Positions 16,221 to 23,158 of a stretch of DNA of 42,419 bases are shown piece after piece. Below the pieces are notes generated by a model, which was not told where the DNA came from, searched no databases, and saw only the letters and a list, made by a program, of their open reading frames with translations. The stretch spans positions 1 through 42,419 of the forward strand of contig JAOXSH010000147.1 in the NCBI GenBank assembly GCA_025800145.1, read 5' to 3'. A program made the translations under genes and the position numbers. Origin of the DNA: Cohaesibacter sp. Its GTDB lineage: Bacteria; Pseudomonadota; Alphaproteobacteria; Rhizobiales; Cohaesibacteraceae. The first letter of the stretch is position 1; every line of letters begins with the position of its first letter.

Positions 16221-17186
16221 ATGACAAATGCATTGCAGACCCCATCCTCCGGTCGGGTGATTGAAATTCATGGTCACCGTGGAGCCAGAGGCGTCTTACC
16301 TGAAAATACGCTGGAAGGCTTTGCCTATGTGCTTGGCATTGGCGTGAAAATCATTGAGTTGGATATTCAATTGTCCAGCGATGGTGTGTTCATGACAACC
16401 CACGATAAGACACTGGCCAAGCATGGCACGCGCGATTGTAACGGAGCATGGCTGGAAGAAGAGCATGAAGTCATTGCCATGACTAAGGCCGCTCTTCAAC
16501 AATATGATGTTGGCGGTCTAAAGGCCGGGTCTGATTATGGGGCGCGATTTCCTGATCAGGCTTTTCTAAGCGATGTCAGCATTCCAAGTCTTGAGGAGGT
16601 CATCTCTCTGATCAAGGAGGTTGGCGATGGGGACGAAATCCTCAATATCGAAATCAAAAGCGATGCCACCCTTGCCTCTCATCGCGCGCGGGTTGAGGAG
16701 GTTGCCAGCAAGCTTGTCGCCCTTATTCAACATCATGACTTTGACAACCGCGTTTTGCTACAAAGCTTTGACTGGTCTTTGATGGAAGCACTGACGCATT
16801 TGGCACCCCATATGCAACGGGCTTGCCTGAGTGTTGAGACGTCAGAATTTCCCGATTCCGGCAAAGGCGAAAAAGGCACAGTCTATCAAGGGTCTGTCTG
16901 GATTGGATCGAGCGATTATCAGAAGGCGGATGGCTGCATTCCTTGCATGATTGCCAAGGCTGGCATTCCTGTCTGGGGCAGTTTTTTCAAGGATCTGACA
17001 GCAGAGCGTCTGGCAAAGGCCCATTCCTTGGGCTTGAAAGTCAATGTCTGGACGGTGAATGAGCCTGACGATATTGCCGCCATGATCGAGATGGGTGTTG
17101 ACGGCATTATTTCCGACTATCCGGGTCGTGTTCAGCGCCTGTTGTTGGAAAAAGGCTGTCATTGGCTGGCGCAAGATCAGCGCTAA
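16221..17186 (+). CDS. ugpQ: Glycerophosphodiester phosphodiesterase
   Basis: 321 residues. The GDPD catalytic motif is HGHRGARGVLPENT (residues 17-30), followed by IIELDIQLSSDGVFMTTHD with the metal-binding E-x-D and second histidine, and late VNVWTVNEPDD.. MGVDGIISDYPGR. It would hydrolyse glycerophosphodiesters to glycerol-3-phosphate and an alcohol. No signal peptide is seen, so it acts in the cytoplasm on diesters imported by UgpBAEC, as E. coli UgpQ does. Start: the ATG at 16221, after AGAAGG; a GTG lies just before it. It belongs to the ugp transcript and precedes the HAD gene by 16 bases. Confidence 0.92.
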   Translation: MTNALQTPSSGRVIEIHGHRGARGVLPENTLEGFAYVLGIGVKIIELDIQLSSDGVFMTTHDKTLAKHGTRDCNGAWLEEEHEVIAMTKAALQQYDVGGLKAGSDYGARFPDQAFLSDVSIPSLEEVISLIKEVGDGDEILNIEIKSDATLASHRARVEEVASKLVALIQHHDFDNRVLLQSFDWSLMEALTHLAPHMQRACLSVETSEFPDSGKGEKGTVYQGSVWIGSSDYQKADGCIPCMIAKAGIPVWGSFFKDLTAERLAKAHSLGLKVNVWTVNEPDDIAAMIEMGVDGIISDYPGRVQRLLLEKGCHWLAQDQR

Positions 17187-17202
17187 CGCTAGGAGATTTG
17201 AT

Positions 17203-18165
17203 ATGTATCCCGCTCTTTCAACCGAGGACGCCTTTGCCCGTTATGAGGCAATTCGTGCGCGTCTGCCCGGTTTTAAACGACAGGATATATCGATCGCGTC
17301 TTACTGCGAGGCTCTGGCTCCTGCCCCACAGAAAAGTGTCAAAGCGCCGGATCTTGGTGCTTTGGCAGATCAATTTGATGTCTTTGTGTTTGATGCCTTT
17401 GGTGTTTTGAATATTGGTGAGGCACCCATTGCAGGGGCACGGGCGCGTATTGATGCGTTGCGCACCATGGGCAAACGCCTGTTTGTGCTAACGAATGCCG
17501 CCTCCTACACCATGGATCAGACGATCAAGAAATTTCAAATGCTTGGCTTTGATTTTTCGCCAGAAGAATTGATTTCAAGCCGCAATGTTTGCGAACAGCA
17601 TTTGAGCGCCTTTGATCAGGTCGCCCATTGGGGGGTGATTGGGTCTGAAGATTATCATCCGGGACAGCTTAGCGTTGCCAATTCCCAGTTGGATGTCAAT
17701 GGCGCCGATTATGATCAGGTCGATGGCTTTTTGTTTCTCTCCAGCTCTGGCTGGTCGCGCATGAAACAGACCATGCTGTTGCATAGTCTGGCCGCCAATC
17801 CGCGCCCTGTTGTGGTGGCCAATCCCGATCTTGTTGCGCCGCGCGAAGATGGCCTTAGTCTGGAGCCGGGCTTCTTTGCCCATCATCTGCAAGATGCCTT
17901 GCCCAATCTGTCTATCCATTTCCATGGCAAGCCATATGACAGCGTTTATCAGTATATTCATGCGCGTCTTGGCGAAGAACCGGCTATTGATCGCGGTCGC
18001 ATTGCCATGTTGGGCGATACGCTGCATACCGATATTCTAGGCGCGCAAGCCTGTGGGTGGACAGGTATTCTGGTCAGTGATCATGGCTTGTTCAAAGGGC
18101 ATGATCTTCATACCTATATCGCCAGCAGTGGTATTGTGCCGGATTATATCATCCCATCCATTTGA
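17203..18165 (+). CDS. HAD superfamily IIA-like hydrolase with altered motif I
   Basis: 320 residues from the ATG at 17203, which has AGGAGA seven bases upstream; an open frame reaching back into the previous gene is not coding. Motif I is VFDAFGVLN (Asp64, Phe66), motif II is VLTNAAS, the lysine is in FHGKPYDSVY, and motif IV is MLGDTLHTDILGA. This is the NagD/phosphoglycolate-type HAD-IIA layout with a C2 cap. Phosphatases of this class need a second Asp at the +2 position of motif I; here it is Phe. The same D-aromatic pattern occurs in other alphaproteobacterial HAD-IIA hypotheticals. In the ugp operon it may act on glycerol phosphate, but the missing Asp makes classic phosphatase activity doubtful. 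Its last 22 bases overlap the end of the convergent deoR-type gene. Confidence 0.85.
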   Translation: MYPALSTEDAFARYEAIRARLPGFKRQDISIASYCEALAPAPQKSVKAPDLGALADQFDVFVFDAFGVLNIGEAPIAGARARIDALRTMGKRLFVLTNAASYTMDQTIKKFQMLGFDFSPEELISSRNVCEQHLSAFDQVAHWGVIGSEDYHPGQLSVANSQLDVNGADYDQVDGFLFLSSSGWSRMKQTMLLHSLAANPRPVVVANPDLVAPREDGLSLEPGFFAHHLQDALPNLSIHFHGKPYDSVYQYIHARLGEEPAIDRGRIAMLGDTLHTDILGAQACGWTGILVSDHGLFKGHDLHTYIASSGIVPDYIIPSI

Positions 18166-18938
18166 GCTTTCAGACGGCTTTGCTCCAAAGGCTTTTGTGT
18201 GGTCTGCGCCATAGCCGGATGGGCCTTTTCTATCACATGGTCGATTTGATCCAGATGCCCGCATCTGACATAGGCTGTTGGATCAAAATGCTTTTCCTCA
18301 ATCAAAAGCAGGCTTTTGCGGGCATGTTTCATGGCAGTTTGTATGATATGGGCCTGTTGTTCATTTTTGGCCAGCAGATGCCCCTGTTCTGAGAGAGCAC
18401 TTGCCTGTATGAGCGTGACATCCACCTCATAGCGAGAGAAAAAATCCGCGACACTGGGACCGGTGACCGCATTGCTTGCGCAAAAACTGCCCTGTTTTCT
18501 CTGTCTGACTGCTCCACCGGCAATGCTGACCTGCCAGTCTTTTTGTTGGCATGCCATGAGTGCCACGGCAAGATCATTGGTGAAGAGATGAAGGGCGGAT
18601 TTTACTTGCAAGGCTCTTGCTATTTCCAGCATAAGCGGCGATGCGATAATGGCGAGCGCACTGCCGTTCACAATATGGTCAGCAACCTGTTGTGCAAGCT
18701 CGCTGTTCTCTGCATTCTCCACGCTCTGGGGTGCTAACACGGGTTGAGGCTGGCTGGGTGGGGTTGTGACTCCGCCCCGAATGCGGCGCAGTTCGCCCTT
18801 TTCGCATAAATGGTTGACATCTCTGCGAATGGTTTGGGTGGATACGGCAAAAATGTGCGCCAACTTCTCAATTTCGCAGCTGCCATAGTCTTGCACTTTT
18901 GTCAGAATTTGCATTTGGCGATGAGAATAAGCAGACAT
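18144..18938 (-). CDS. DeoR family (GlpR-like) transcriptional repressor
   Basis: 264 residues from the ATG at 18938 (MSAYSHRQMQIL), the usual start shape for the family; an upstream ATG at 18971 is possible. The N-terminal helix-turn-helix IEKLAHIFAVSTQTIRRDVNHLCEKGELRRIRGGV (about residues 22-57) is the DeoR signature. The C-terminal sugar-phosphate-sensing domain contains SIAGGAVRQRKQGSF and the GP..ADFF.. segment. It is convergent with the ugp operon and most likely senses glycerol-3-phosphate or a similar phosphate ester. Two TTCATTTGAA words precede it and one precedes ugpB, which suggests self-control and control of ugp. Its tail overlaps the HAD gene by 22 bases, so the two transcripts are antisense there. 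Confidence 0.85.
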   Translation of the reverse strand: MSAYSHRQMQILTKVQDYGSCEIEKLAHIFAVSTQTIRRDVNHLCEKGELRRIRGGVTTPPSQPQPVLAPQSVENAENSELAQQVADHIVNGSALAIIASPLMLEIARALQVKSALHLFTNDLAVALMACQQKDWQVSIAGGAVRQRKQGSFCASNAVTGPSVADFFSRYEVDVTLIQASALSEQGHLLAKNEQQAHIIQTAMKHARKSLLLIEEKHFDPTAYVRCGHLDQIDHVIEKAHPAMAQTTQKPLEQSRLKAQMDGMI

Positions 18939-18996
18939 GGCGACAAGATCCCGGCATTGTTCAATATGCATAGTTCACATATGCTGGATCATAGAG

Positions 18997-19030
18997 ATTT
19001 CATTTGAAATTTTGATGACATTCAAATGAA
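18997..19030 (-). promoter_or_regulatory. Paired TTCATTTGAA operators of the DeoR-type gene
   Basis: The palindrome ATTTCATTTGAAAT (18997-19010) and the word TTCAAATGAA (19021-19030; reverse complement of TTCATTTGAA) begin 22 bases apart, about two helix turns. The same core stands before ugpB at 11742-11751. This pairing is typical of a repressor binding two adjacent sites. Confidence 0.6.
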
Positions 19031-19051
19031 GCATACTGCGCTCGTTTGCTT

Positions 19052-19157
19052 TTAGAGCATTTTGAATAAACACGTCGTTATTCAAAATGCTCTAGCCTTT
19101 GTTTCTAAGCATATTTTGTCCGAAAACCGTACACATTTTTCGAAAAATATGCTCTTA
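19052..19157. repeat. Palindromic intergenic mosaic element, copy 2
   Basis: This is the reverse-oriented partner of 2942-3046. Unit B (19053-19094) has arms TAGAGCATTTTGAATAA / TTATTCAAAATGCTCTA, then the linker GCCTTTGTTTC, then unit A (19106-19157) with TAAGCATATTTTGTCCGAAAACCG on its left (positions 19106-19129). The copies differ mainly in the loops (ACACGTCG against CTATGTG) and by a few bases, so they moved or were copied some time ago. It lies in the gap between the deoR-type gene and bioY. Confidence 0.85.
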
Positions 19158-19159
19158 GT

Positions 19160-19296
19160 GCCCGATTTAAAAGTCTCTTAATGAAGACTTTTAGGCCGCA
19201 TCTCGGCCTCTCTCTCCCCTTTTCAGACTGCCCATGAGGGTACCTGACGGATGGTTTGGAAGGGGCAGAGGGATGGCCAAGGACTTTTAAATCAGG
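19160..19296. repeat. Quasi-palindromic intergenic element
   Basis: The ends GCCCGATTTAAAAGTC (19160-19175) and GACTTTTAAATCAGGC (about 19282-19296) are near-exact inverted copies. A third copy of the GACTTTTA word at about 19186 forms a local AAAAGTCT / AGACTTTT hairpin with the left end. The inner part has GGCC-rich inverted words. There is no coding potential. It abuts the mosaic element, so the gap is a patchwork of repeats. It could be a miniature mobile element. Confidence 0.6.
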
Positions 19297-19313
19297 CTCT
19301 TAGAGGCAGATCA

Positions 19314-19342
19314 GAGAAATGGCCGCAGTGCGGCCATTTCTC
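19314..19342. terminator. Perfect 13-bp hairpin downstream of bioY
   Basis: GAGAAATGGCCGC and GCGGCCATTTCTC pair perfectly around a three-base loop, 20 bases past the bioY stop. On the plus strand it is followed by a T-rich stretch (CATTTCTTGTTC); on the minus strand the T-run is weak, so it may end bioY through the long stem or simply stabilise the message. Confidence 0.65.
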
Positions 19343-19361
19343 ATTTCTTGTTCATTGGTTG

Positions 19362-19907
19362 TTACGCACGGGAGAATAAAAAGGCCGGGCGTGCTTTGGC
19401 AATTGCCTGTGTCACTAGGCCAGTGATGACAGCCTTGATGGCATCGCCAATCAGGAAGGGTGTCATCAATAGGGTTGATTCCATCAGGCTTTTATCGAGA
19501 GTGATGGAAAGGCCAATAATGCCGAAAATATACAAAACAATAATGCCGCCAATCACTGCGGCAATTGTCGCCACCAGCGCAATGTTCTCGTGCTGCCATT
19601 GTTTCATGATCAGGCCAGCAACAAAAGCGGCAACCGGGAAGCCAATAAGGAAGCCTGCGGTTGGAGAAGCAAAAAGGCCAAGACCACCACGCCCACCAGC
19701 CAAAAGAGGCAAACCAAGCGCGACAAGCGCAAGGAACAACAGGACAGCCAAAGCGCCCCGCTTTGCGCCCAGAACCGTGCCAGCCAACATGATCCCCAAA
19801 CTTTGCGCTGTGATTGGCACACCGGAGGCCAGATCGATTTTCGGGATCAACCCAAGAGCGGCAATCAAAGCTGCGAACAGGGCGATAAAAACAAGATTTC
19901 TTTCCAC
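19362..19907 (-). CDS. bioY: Biotin transporter substrate-binding component BioY
   Basis: 181 residues with six membrane segments. The conserved BioY region VPITAQSLGIMLAGTVLGAKRGALAVLLFLALVALGLPLLAGGRGG.. then FASPTAGFLIGFPVAAFVAG is present. It captures biotin in the membrane and works with BioM and BioN. Start: a GTG at 19907 (VERNLVFIAL) with AAGGAA six bases upstream fits best; an ATG 30 bases further upstream has no site. It is the last gene of bioM-bioN-bioY. Confidence 0.93.
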   Translation of the reverse strand: MERNLVFIALFAALIAALGLIPKIDLASGVPITAQSLGIMLAGTVLGAKRGALAVLLFLALVALGLPLLAGGRGGLGLFASPTAGFLIGFPVAAFVAGLIMKQWQHENIALVATIAAVIGGIIVLYIFGIIGLSITLDKSLMESTLLMTPFLIGDAIKAVITGLVTQAIAKARPAFLFSRA

Positions 19908-19964
19908 GTTTTCTTCCTTTGCAAAGATGCATTGCACCAGAGGCCCTTATGGGGCCTGTTAAAG

Positions 19965-20621
19965 CTATGTCCTCTGGTCCTTGGTCTGTCCTGATTTGGA
20001 GCTTTCTGCTCCTGCCTTGATGTTTGATAGCCCACCACGTGCTTTCAAGGCTTCGGCCACTCGGTCTGCGTCATCCAGAACAGCCAGACTGAGCGGCACA
20101 AGCAGCCGGTGGTTGGGCCGCTTTGTGCTTCGCATCTTCCATGCGTCGCTTAACTTTGTTCCCCGCTCGATAAAAACCGGGGTGAAACGAATGACCAAAG
20201 CACTGGCTAACCCCAATGTGCGTCTTGGCAGACCAAGCTTGTAAACCGGTTCCGCCAACCAATCAACAACCTTCATCATGGCATCCAGGCGGGTGGTCAT
20301 TGTGATCAGGGTTGCCAAACCAATGGCTGCACATAAGCGCAGACTGATCACCACTCCTTCTTCAATCCGGCTGGTCAGGATATGGTAAAGCATGATCACC
20401 AAGACCATCCAGATCAGGGGCTTTAAACGCTCTATGCCGATTTTGGCAAAAGACCAGCCAATTGAGAGATAAAGGCCGCACACAATAACCAGAGCCAGCA
20501 AGGCATCGAGCCAGTTTTGCAATGAAAAGAGCATAAAAGTAGCCACGCACAGCACAATCAATTTGAGCGGCGTGGGGGATTTATGCAGCCAGCTTTGACC
20601 GGAAACCGAAAGAGAGAGCAT
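19965..20621 (-). CDS. bioN: Energy-coupling factor transmembrane protein BioN
   Basis: 218 residues with four to five membrane segments (LKLIVLCVATFMLFSL.., LDALLALVIVCGLYLSI, PLIWMVLVIMLYHIL). The coupling motifs near the end are the A-R-G type: SDAWKMRST.. and ADRVAEALKARGG (about residues 187-199), which contact the ATPase. It links BioM to BioY. It begins three bases past the bioM stop. The C-terminal tail (about residues 200-218) is polar and short. Confidence 0.92.
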   Translation of the reverse strand: MLSLSVSGQSWLHKSPTPLKLIVLCVATFMLFSLQNWLDALLALVIVCGLYLSIGWSFAKIGIERLKPLIWMVLVIMLYHILTSRIEEGVVISLRLCAAIGLATLITMTTRLDAMMKVVDWLAEPVYKLGLPRRTLGLASALVIRFTPVFIERGTKLSDAWKMRSTKRPNHRLLVPLSLAVLDDADRVAEALKARGGLSNIKAGAESSKSGQTKDQRT

Positions 20622-20624
20622 CGC

Positions 20625-21383
20625 TTATGCCTTTTCTTTGATGGTCATGATTGGAGAATCTGGGAGCGGTTTTGCGTCCTGATCAGGGGCCAGATCTTGA
20701 TTGCTGCGCAGGTGCATTTCCGCAGCATAGGCCGCAAGCACTGTGTCTGGCTCTCCATCCATGGTAATTTTGCCCTCATCAAGCCAGATGATGCGATCAA
20801 ACTTTTTGAGATGGCCCAGATCATGGGTGATCAGCAAGAGCTGCTGATCCAGCTTTTCCAGCCATTGATAAAGCGCTGCACTGGTTGGCCAGTCCAGACC
20901 CGCATACGGTTCGTCCAGCAAGATAACACTGGGTTGCATGGCCAAAACGGCCATCAAACAGACGAGATGACGCTGGCCTTGGGAGAGCATATGGGTGCCC
21001 AGTGATGCCCAATGGCTGCGTTGGAAGGTCGTCAAGATTGCATTGGCTTTTTCTATGGCCTGTTTTTTATCGCCCAGCTGGCTTTCCAGACCAAAGGCAA
21101 TCTCCTCTTCCACCGTGGGGAAGATGATTTGATGATCGGGATTTTGGAAAATCAGACCAATGGTCGAAATGGCCTTGCTTCTGTCTTTGGCAACATCGAT
21201 GCCATTGACTGTGATGGCACCCTGGTCAGGCTCCTGCAATCCTGCAATGAGCCGCAGCAGTGAGCTTTTGCCTGATCCGTTGCAGCCAATCAGACCGACG
21301 CGCTTTTGCGTTATATCCAAGCTGATATTGGATAAAATGGGGCGGTCCTGCACAGCAAAATCAACCGTTTCTATCTTGATCAA
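20625..21383 (-). CDS. bioM: Biotin transporter ATPase BioM
   Basis: 252 residues. Walker A is GCNGSGKSS (residues 33-41), the Q-loop is LIFQNPDHQIIFPTVEEEIAFGLE (the QNPD form typical of ECF ATPases), the signature is LSQGQRHLVCLMAVLAM (LSQGQ in place of LSGGQ), Walker B is VILLDEPYAGLD, and the switch is LLITHD. It powers biotin uptake with BioN and BioY. The start is a TTG at 21383 with GGGAG about ten bases upstream. A C-terminal extension of about 40 polar residues follows the ATPase core. I see no TTATCTATAA-type BioR operator upstream. Confidence 0.92.
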   Translation of the reverse strand: MIKIETVDFAVQDRPILSNISLDITQKRVGLIGCNGSGKSSLLRLIAGLQEPDQGAITVNGIDVAKDRSKAISTIGLIFQNPDHQIIFPTVEEEIAFGLESQLGDKKQAIEKANAILTTFQRSHWASLGTHMLSQGQRHLVCLMAVLAMQPSVILLDEPYAGLDWPTSAALYQWLEKLDQQLLLITHDLGHLKKFDRIIWLDEGKITMDGEPDTVLAAYAAEMHLRSNQDLAPDQDAKPLPDSPIMTIKEKA

Positions 21384-21404
21384 GACAGGATCACTCCCTG
21401 TTTC

Positions 21405-21427
21405 AAGGGTCAGCTATGCTGACCCTT
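21405..21427. terminator. Hairpin between gabD and bioM
   Basis: AAGGGTCAGC and GCTGACCCTT form a perfect ten-base-pair stem with a three-base loop, 80 bases past the gabD stop and 22 bases before the bioM start. There is no T-run, so termination would be weak or factor-assisted; it may instead lie in the bioM leader. Confidence 0.55.
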
Positions 21428-21507
21428 ATCCCATTCGGCAAAAGCATTTTGTCGGCTTCTACAGGAAATATGTGTCTTGCTCAACCACCCCAAAGACGAA
21501 GTGGGCC

Positions 21508-22968
21508 TTAGGACTCATGAATTTCGCCAAAGCAGAGATATTTCATCTCCAGAAAATCATCCACGCCATATTTGGAGCCTTCACGGCCAAGGCCAGATTG
21601 TTTGACGCCACCAAAAGGCGCTGTTTCTGTTGAGATCAGACCGGTATTGATGCCAACCATGCCTGTTTCCATCTCTTCTGCTACACGCCAGATACGGGCA
21701 ATATCGCGAGAATAGAAATATCCCGCCAGACCAAATTCGCTATCATTGGCCAAGGCGATGACATCTTCTTCGCTCTCAAATTTGAAAAGCGGGGCAACAG
21801 GACCAAAGGTCTCTTCTTTGGAAACCACCATATCGGTGGTGACATCGGTCAGAATGGTCGGCTCAAAAAAAGTGTAGCCCAGCTCGTGGGGTTTGCCGCC
21901 AGCCAGAACTTGCGCTCCCTTGTGGACCGCATCGGAAATGTGGCTCTCAACCTTGTCGACTGCGGCCTGATTGATCAAAGGCCCTGTGGTCACCCCTTCA
22001 TCAAAGCCATTGCCCAATGTCAGATCTTGCACTTTTTTCGCCAGTTTTCCGGCAAAAGCATCATAAACCCCGGCTTGCACATAAATACGATTGGCGCAGA
22101 CGCAGGTCTGCCCGCCATTGCGATATTTGGCAATCATCGCCCCATCAGCCGCGGCGTCCAGATCGGCATCATCAAAGACAATGAAAGGGGCATTGCCACC
22201 CAATTCCAGCGAGACTTTTTTGATGGTGTTGGCGCATTGCTGCATGAGGATTTTGCCAACCCGGGTGGAGCCGGTGAAGGTGATTTTGGCGATTTTTTCG
22301 TTGGCGCATAATTCCTGCCCGATGGCTGCGGCATCAGAACTGGGCACCATATTAAAGACACCGGCAGGGATGCCAGCGCGCTCTGCCAGCACAGCCATGG
22401 CATTGGCGGACAAAGGGGTCAGCTCGGCAGGACGGGCGACAAAGGTGCAACCCACTGCCAAAGCCGGTGCCACTTTGCGCGCTATCATCGCATTGGGGAA
22501 ATTCCATGGGGTGATTGAGCCAACAACGCCAACGGGTTGTTTGAGCACCACGATGCGTTTGTCTTGCTGATGGCCGGGAATGACATCGCCATAAATGCGC
22601 TTGGCTTCTTCAGCGAACCATTCAATGAAGCTGGCACCATAGAGGACTTCCCCTTTGGATTCAGCCAAGGGCTTGCCCATCTCGGCGCAGATGATGGCGC
22701 CCAGATCATCGACATTTTCCACAATCAGCTCATACCAGCGGCGCAGCAAGGTGCTGCGCTCCTTGGCGGTGCGTTTTTTCCAGCTTTTTTGCGCGGTATA
22801 AGCATGATCAATGGCTTTGGAAACCTCTGCGACCGACAGATCCGTCACTTTGGCAAGGACCTCGCCTGTGGCGGGATTGATCACATCAAATGTTTTGCCA
22901 TTCTCTACCCATTCTCCGTTCACATAAGCGCGGGTTTCCAAAAGCTTTGGATCTTGCAATTTCAACAT
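21508..22968 (-). CDS. gabD: Succinate-semialdehyde dehydrogenase (GabD-like)
   Basis: 486 residues from the ATG at 22968, preceded by AAGGGAG; a longer open frame to 23100 has no ribosome site. Catalytic Cys289 is in GGQTCVCANRIYV and Glu255 in VSLELGGNAPF; GITPWNFP-type and FTGST motifs are present. The redox Cys pair around 289-291 (CVC) is the GabD form. It oxidises succinate semialdehyde to succinate with NAD(P), the last step of polyamine/GABA breakdown. At the usual K-P of the nucleotide site (V-K-P-A-E) it has Arg (FVARPAELTP, residue 179), a conservative but uncommon change. It is divergent from the FAD oxidase gene and shares a TTGTGATCACAA site with it. Confidence 0.88.
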   Translation of the reverse strand: MLKLQDPKLLETRAYVNGEWVENGKTFDVINPATGEVLAKVTDLSVAEVSKAIDHAYTAQKSWKKRTAKERSTLLRRWYELIVENVDDLGAIICAEMGKPLAESKGEVLYGASFIEWFAEEAKRIYGDVIPGHQQDKRIVVLKQPVGVVGSITPWNFPNAMIARKVAPALAVGCTFVARPAELTPLSANAMAVLAERAGIPAGVFNMVPSSDAAAIGQELCANEKIAKITFTGSTRVGKILMQQCANTIKKVSLELGGNAPFIVFDDADLDAAADGAMIAKYRNGGQTCVCANRIYVQAGVYDAFAGKLAKKVQDLTLGNGFDEGVTTGPLINQAAVDKVESHISDAVHKGAQVLAGGKPHELGYTFFEPTILTDVTTDMVVSKEETFGPVAPLFKFESEEDVIALANDSEFGLAGYFYSRDIARIWRVAEEMETGMVGINTGLISTETAPFGGVKQSGLGREGSKYGVDDFLEMKYLCFGEIHES

Positions 22969-23041
22969 GAGCTGCTCCCTTTCAAGCCGGTGACGCTTGT
23001 GTCTTTCTATTCTATAGCCCACCACTTGACAGTGTCGGCTT

Positions 23042-23053
23042 TTGTGATCACAA
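23042..23053. promoter_or_regulatory. GntR-type operator between gabD and the FAD oxidase gene
   Basis: TTGTGATCACAA is a perfect 12-base palindrome, 75 bases before the gabD start and 105 bases before the divergent oxidase start. It matches sites at 40901-40916 and at 32120-32154. It would let one repressor control both genes. Confidence 0.65.
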
Positions 23054-23158
23054 GCTACAAATAAGTGCATTTGATTGGCAAGTCTTGTTTTGCATTTCAC
23101 GCCTGCCCATGTGATTTATACAAATGTGTATCCCCCCTCTTTTCATGGGAGCCTTGCT

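Noticed and set aside
21384..21507. BioR operator (TTATCTATAA type) upstream of bioM
   Set aside because: I looked for the word and found none on either strand in this gap.
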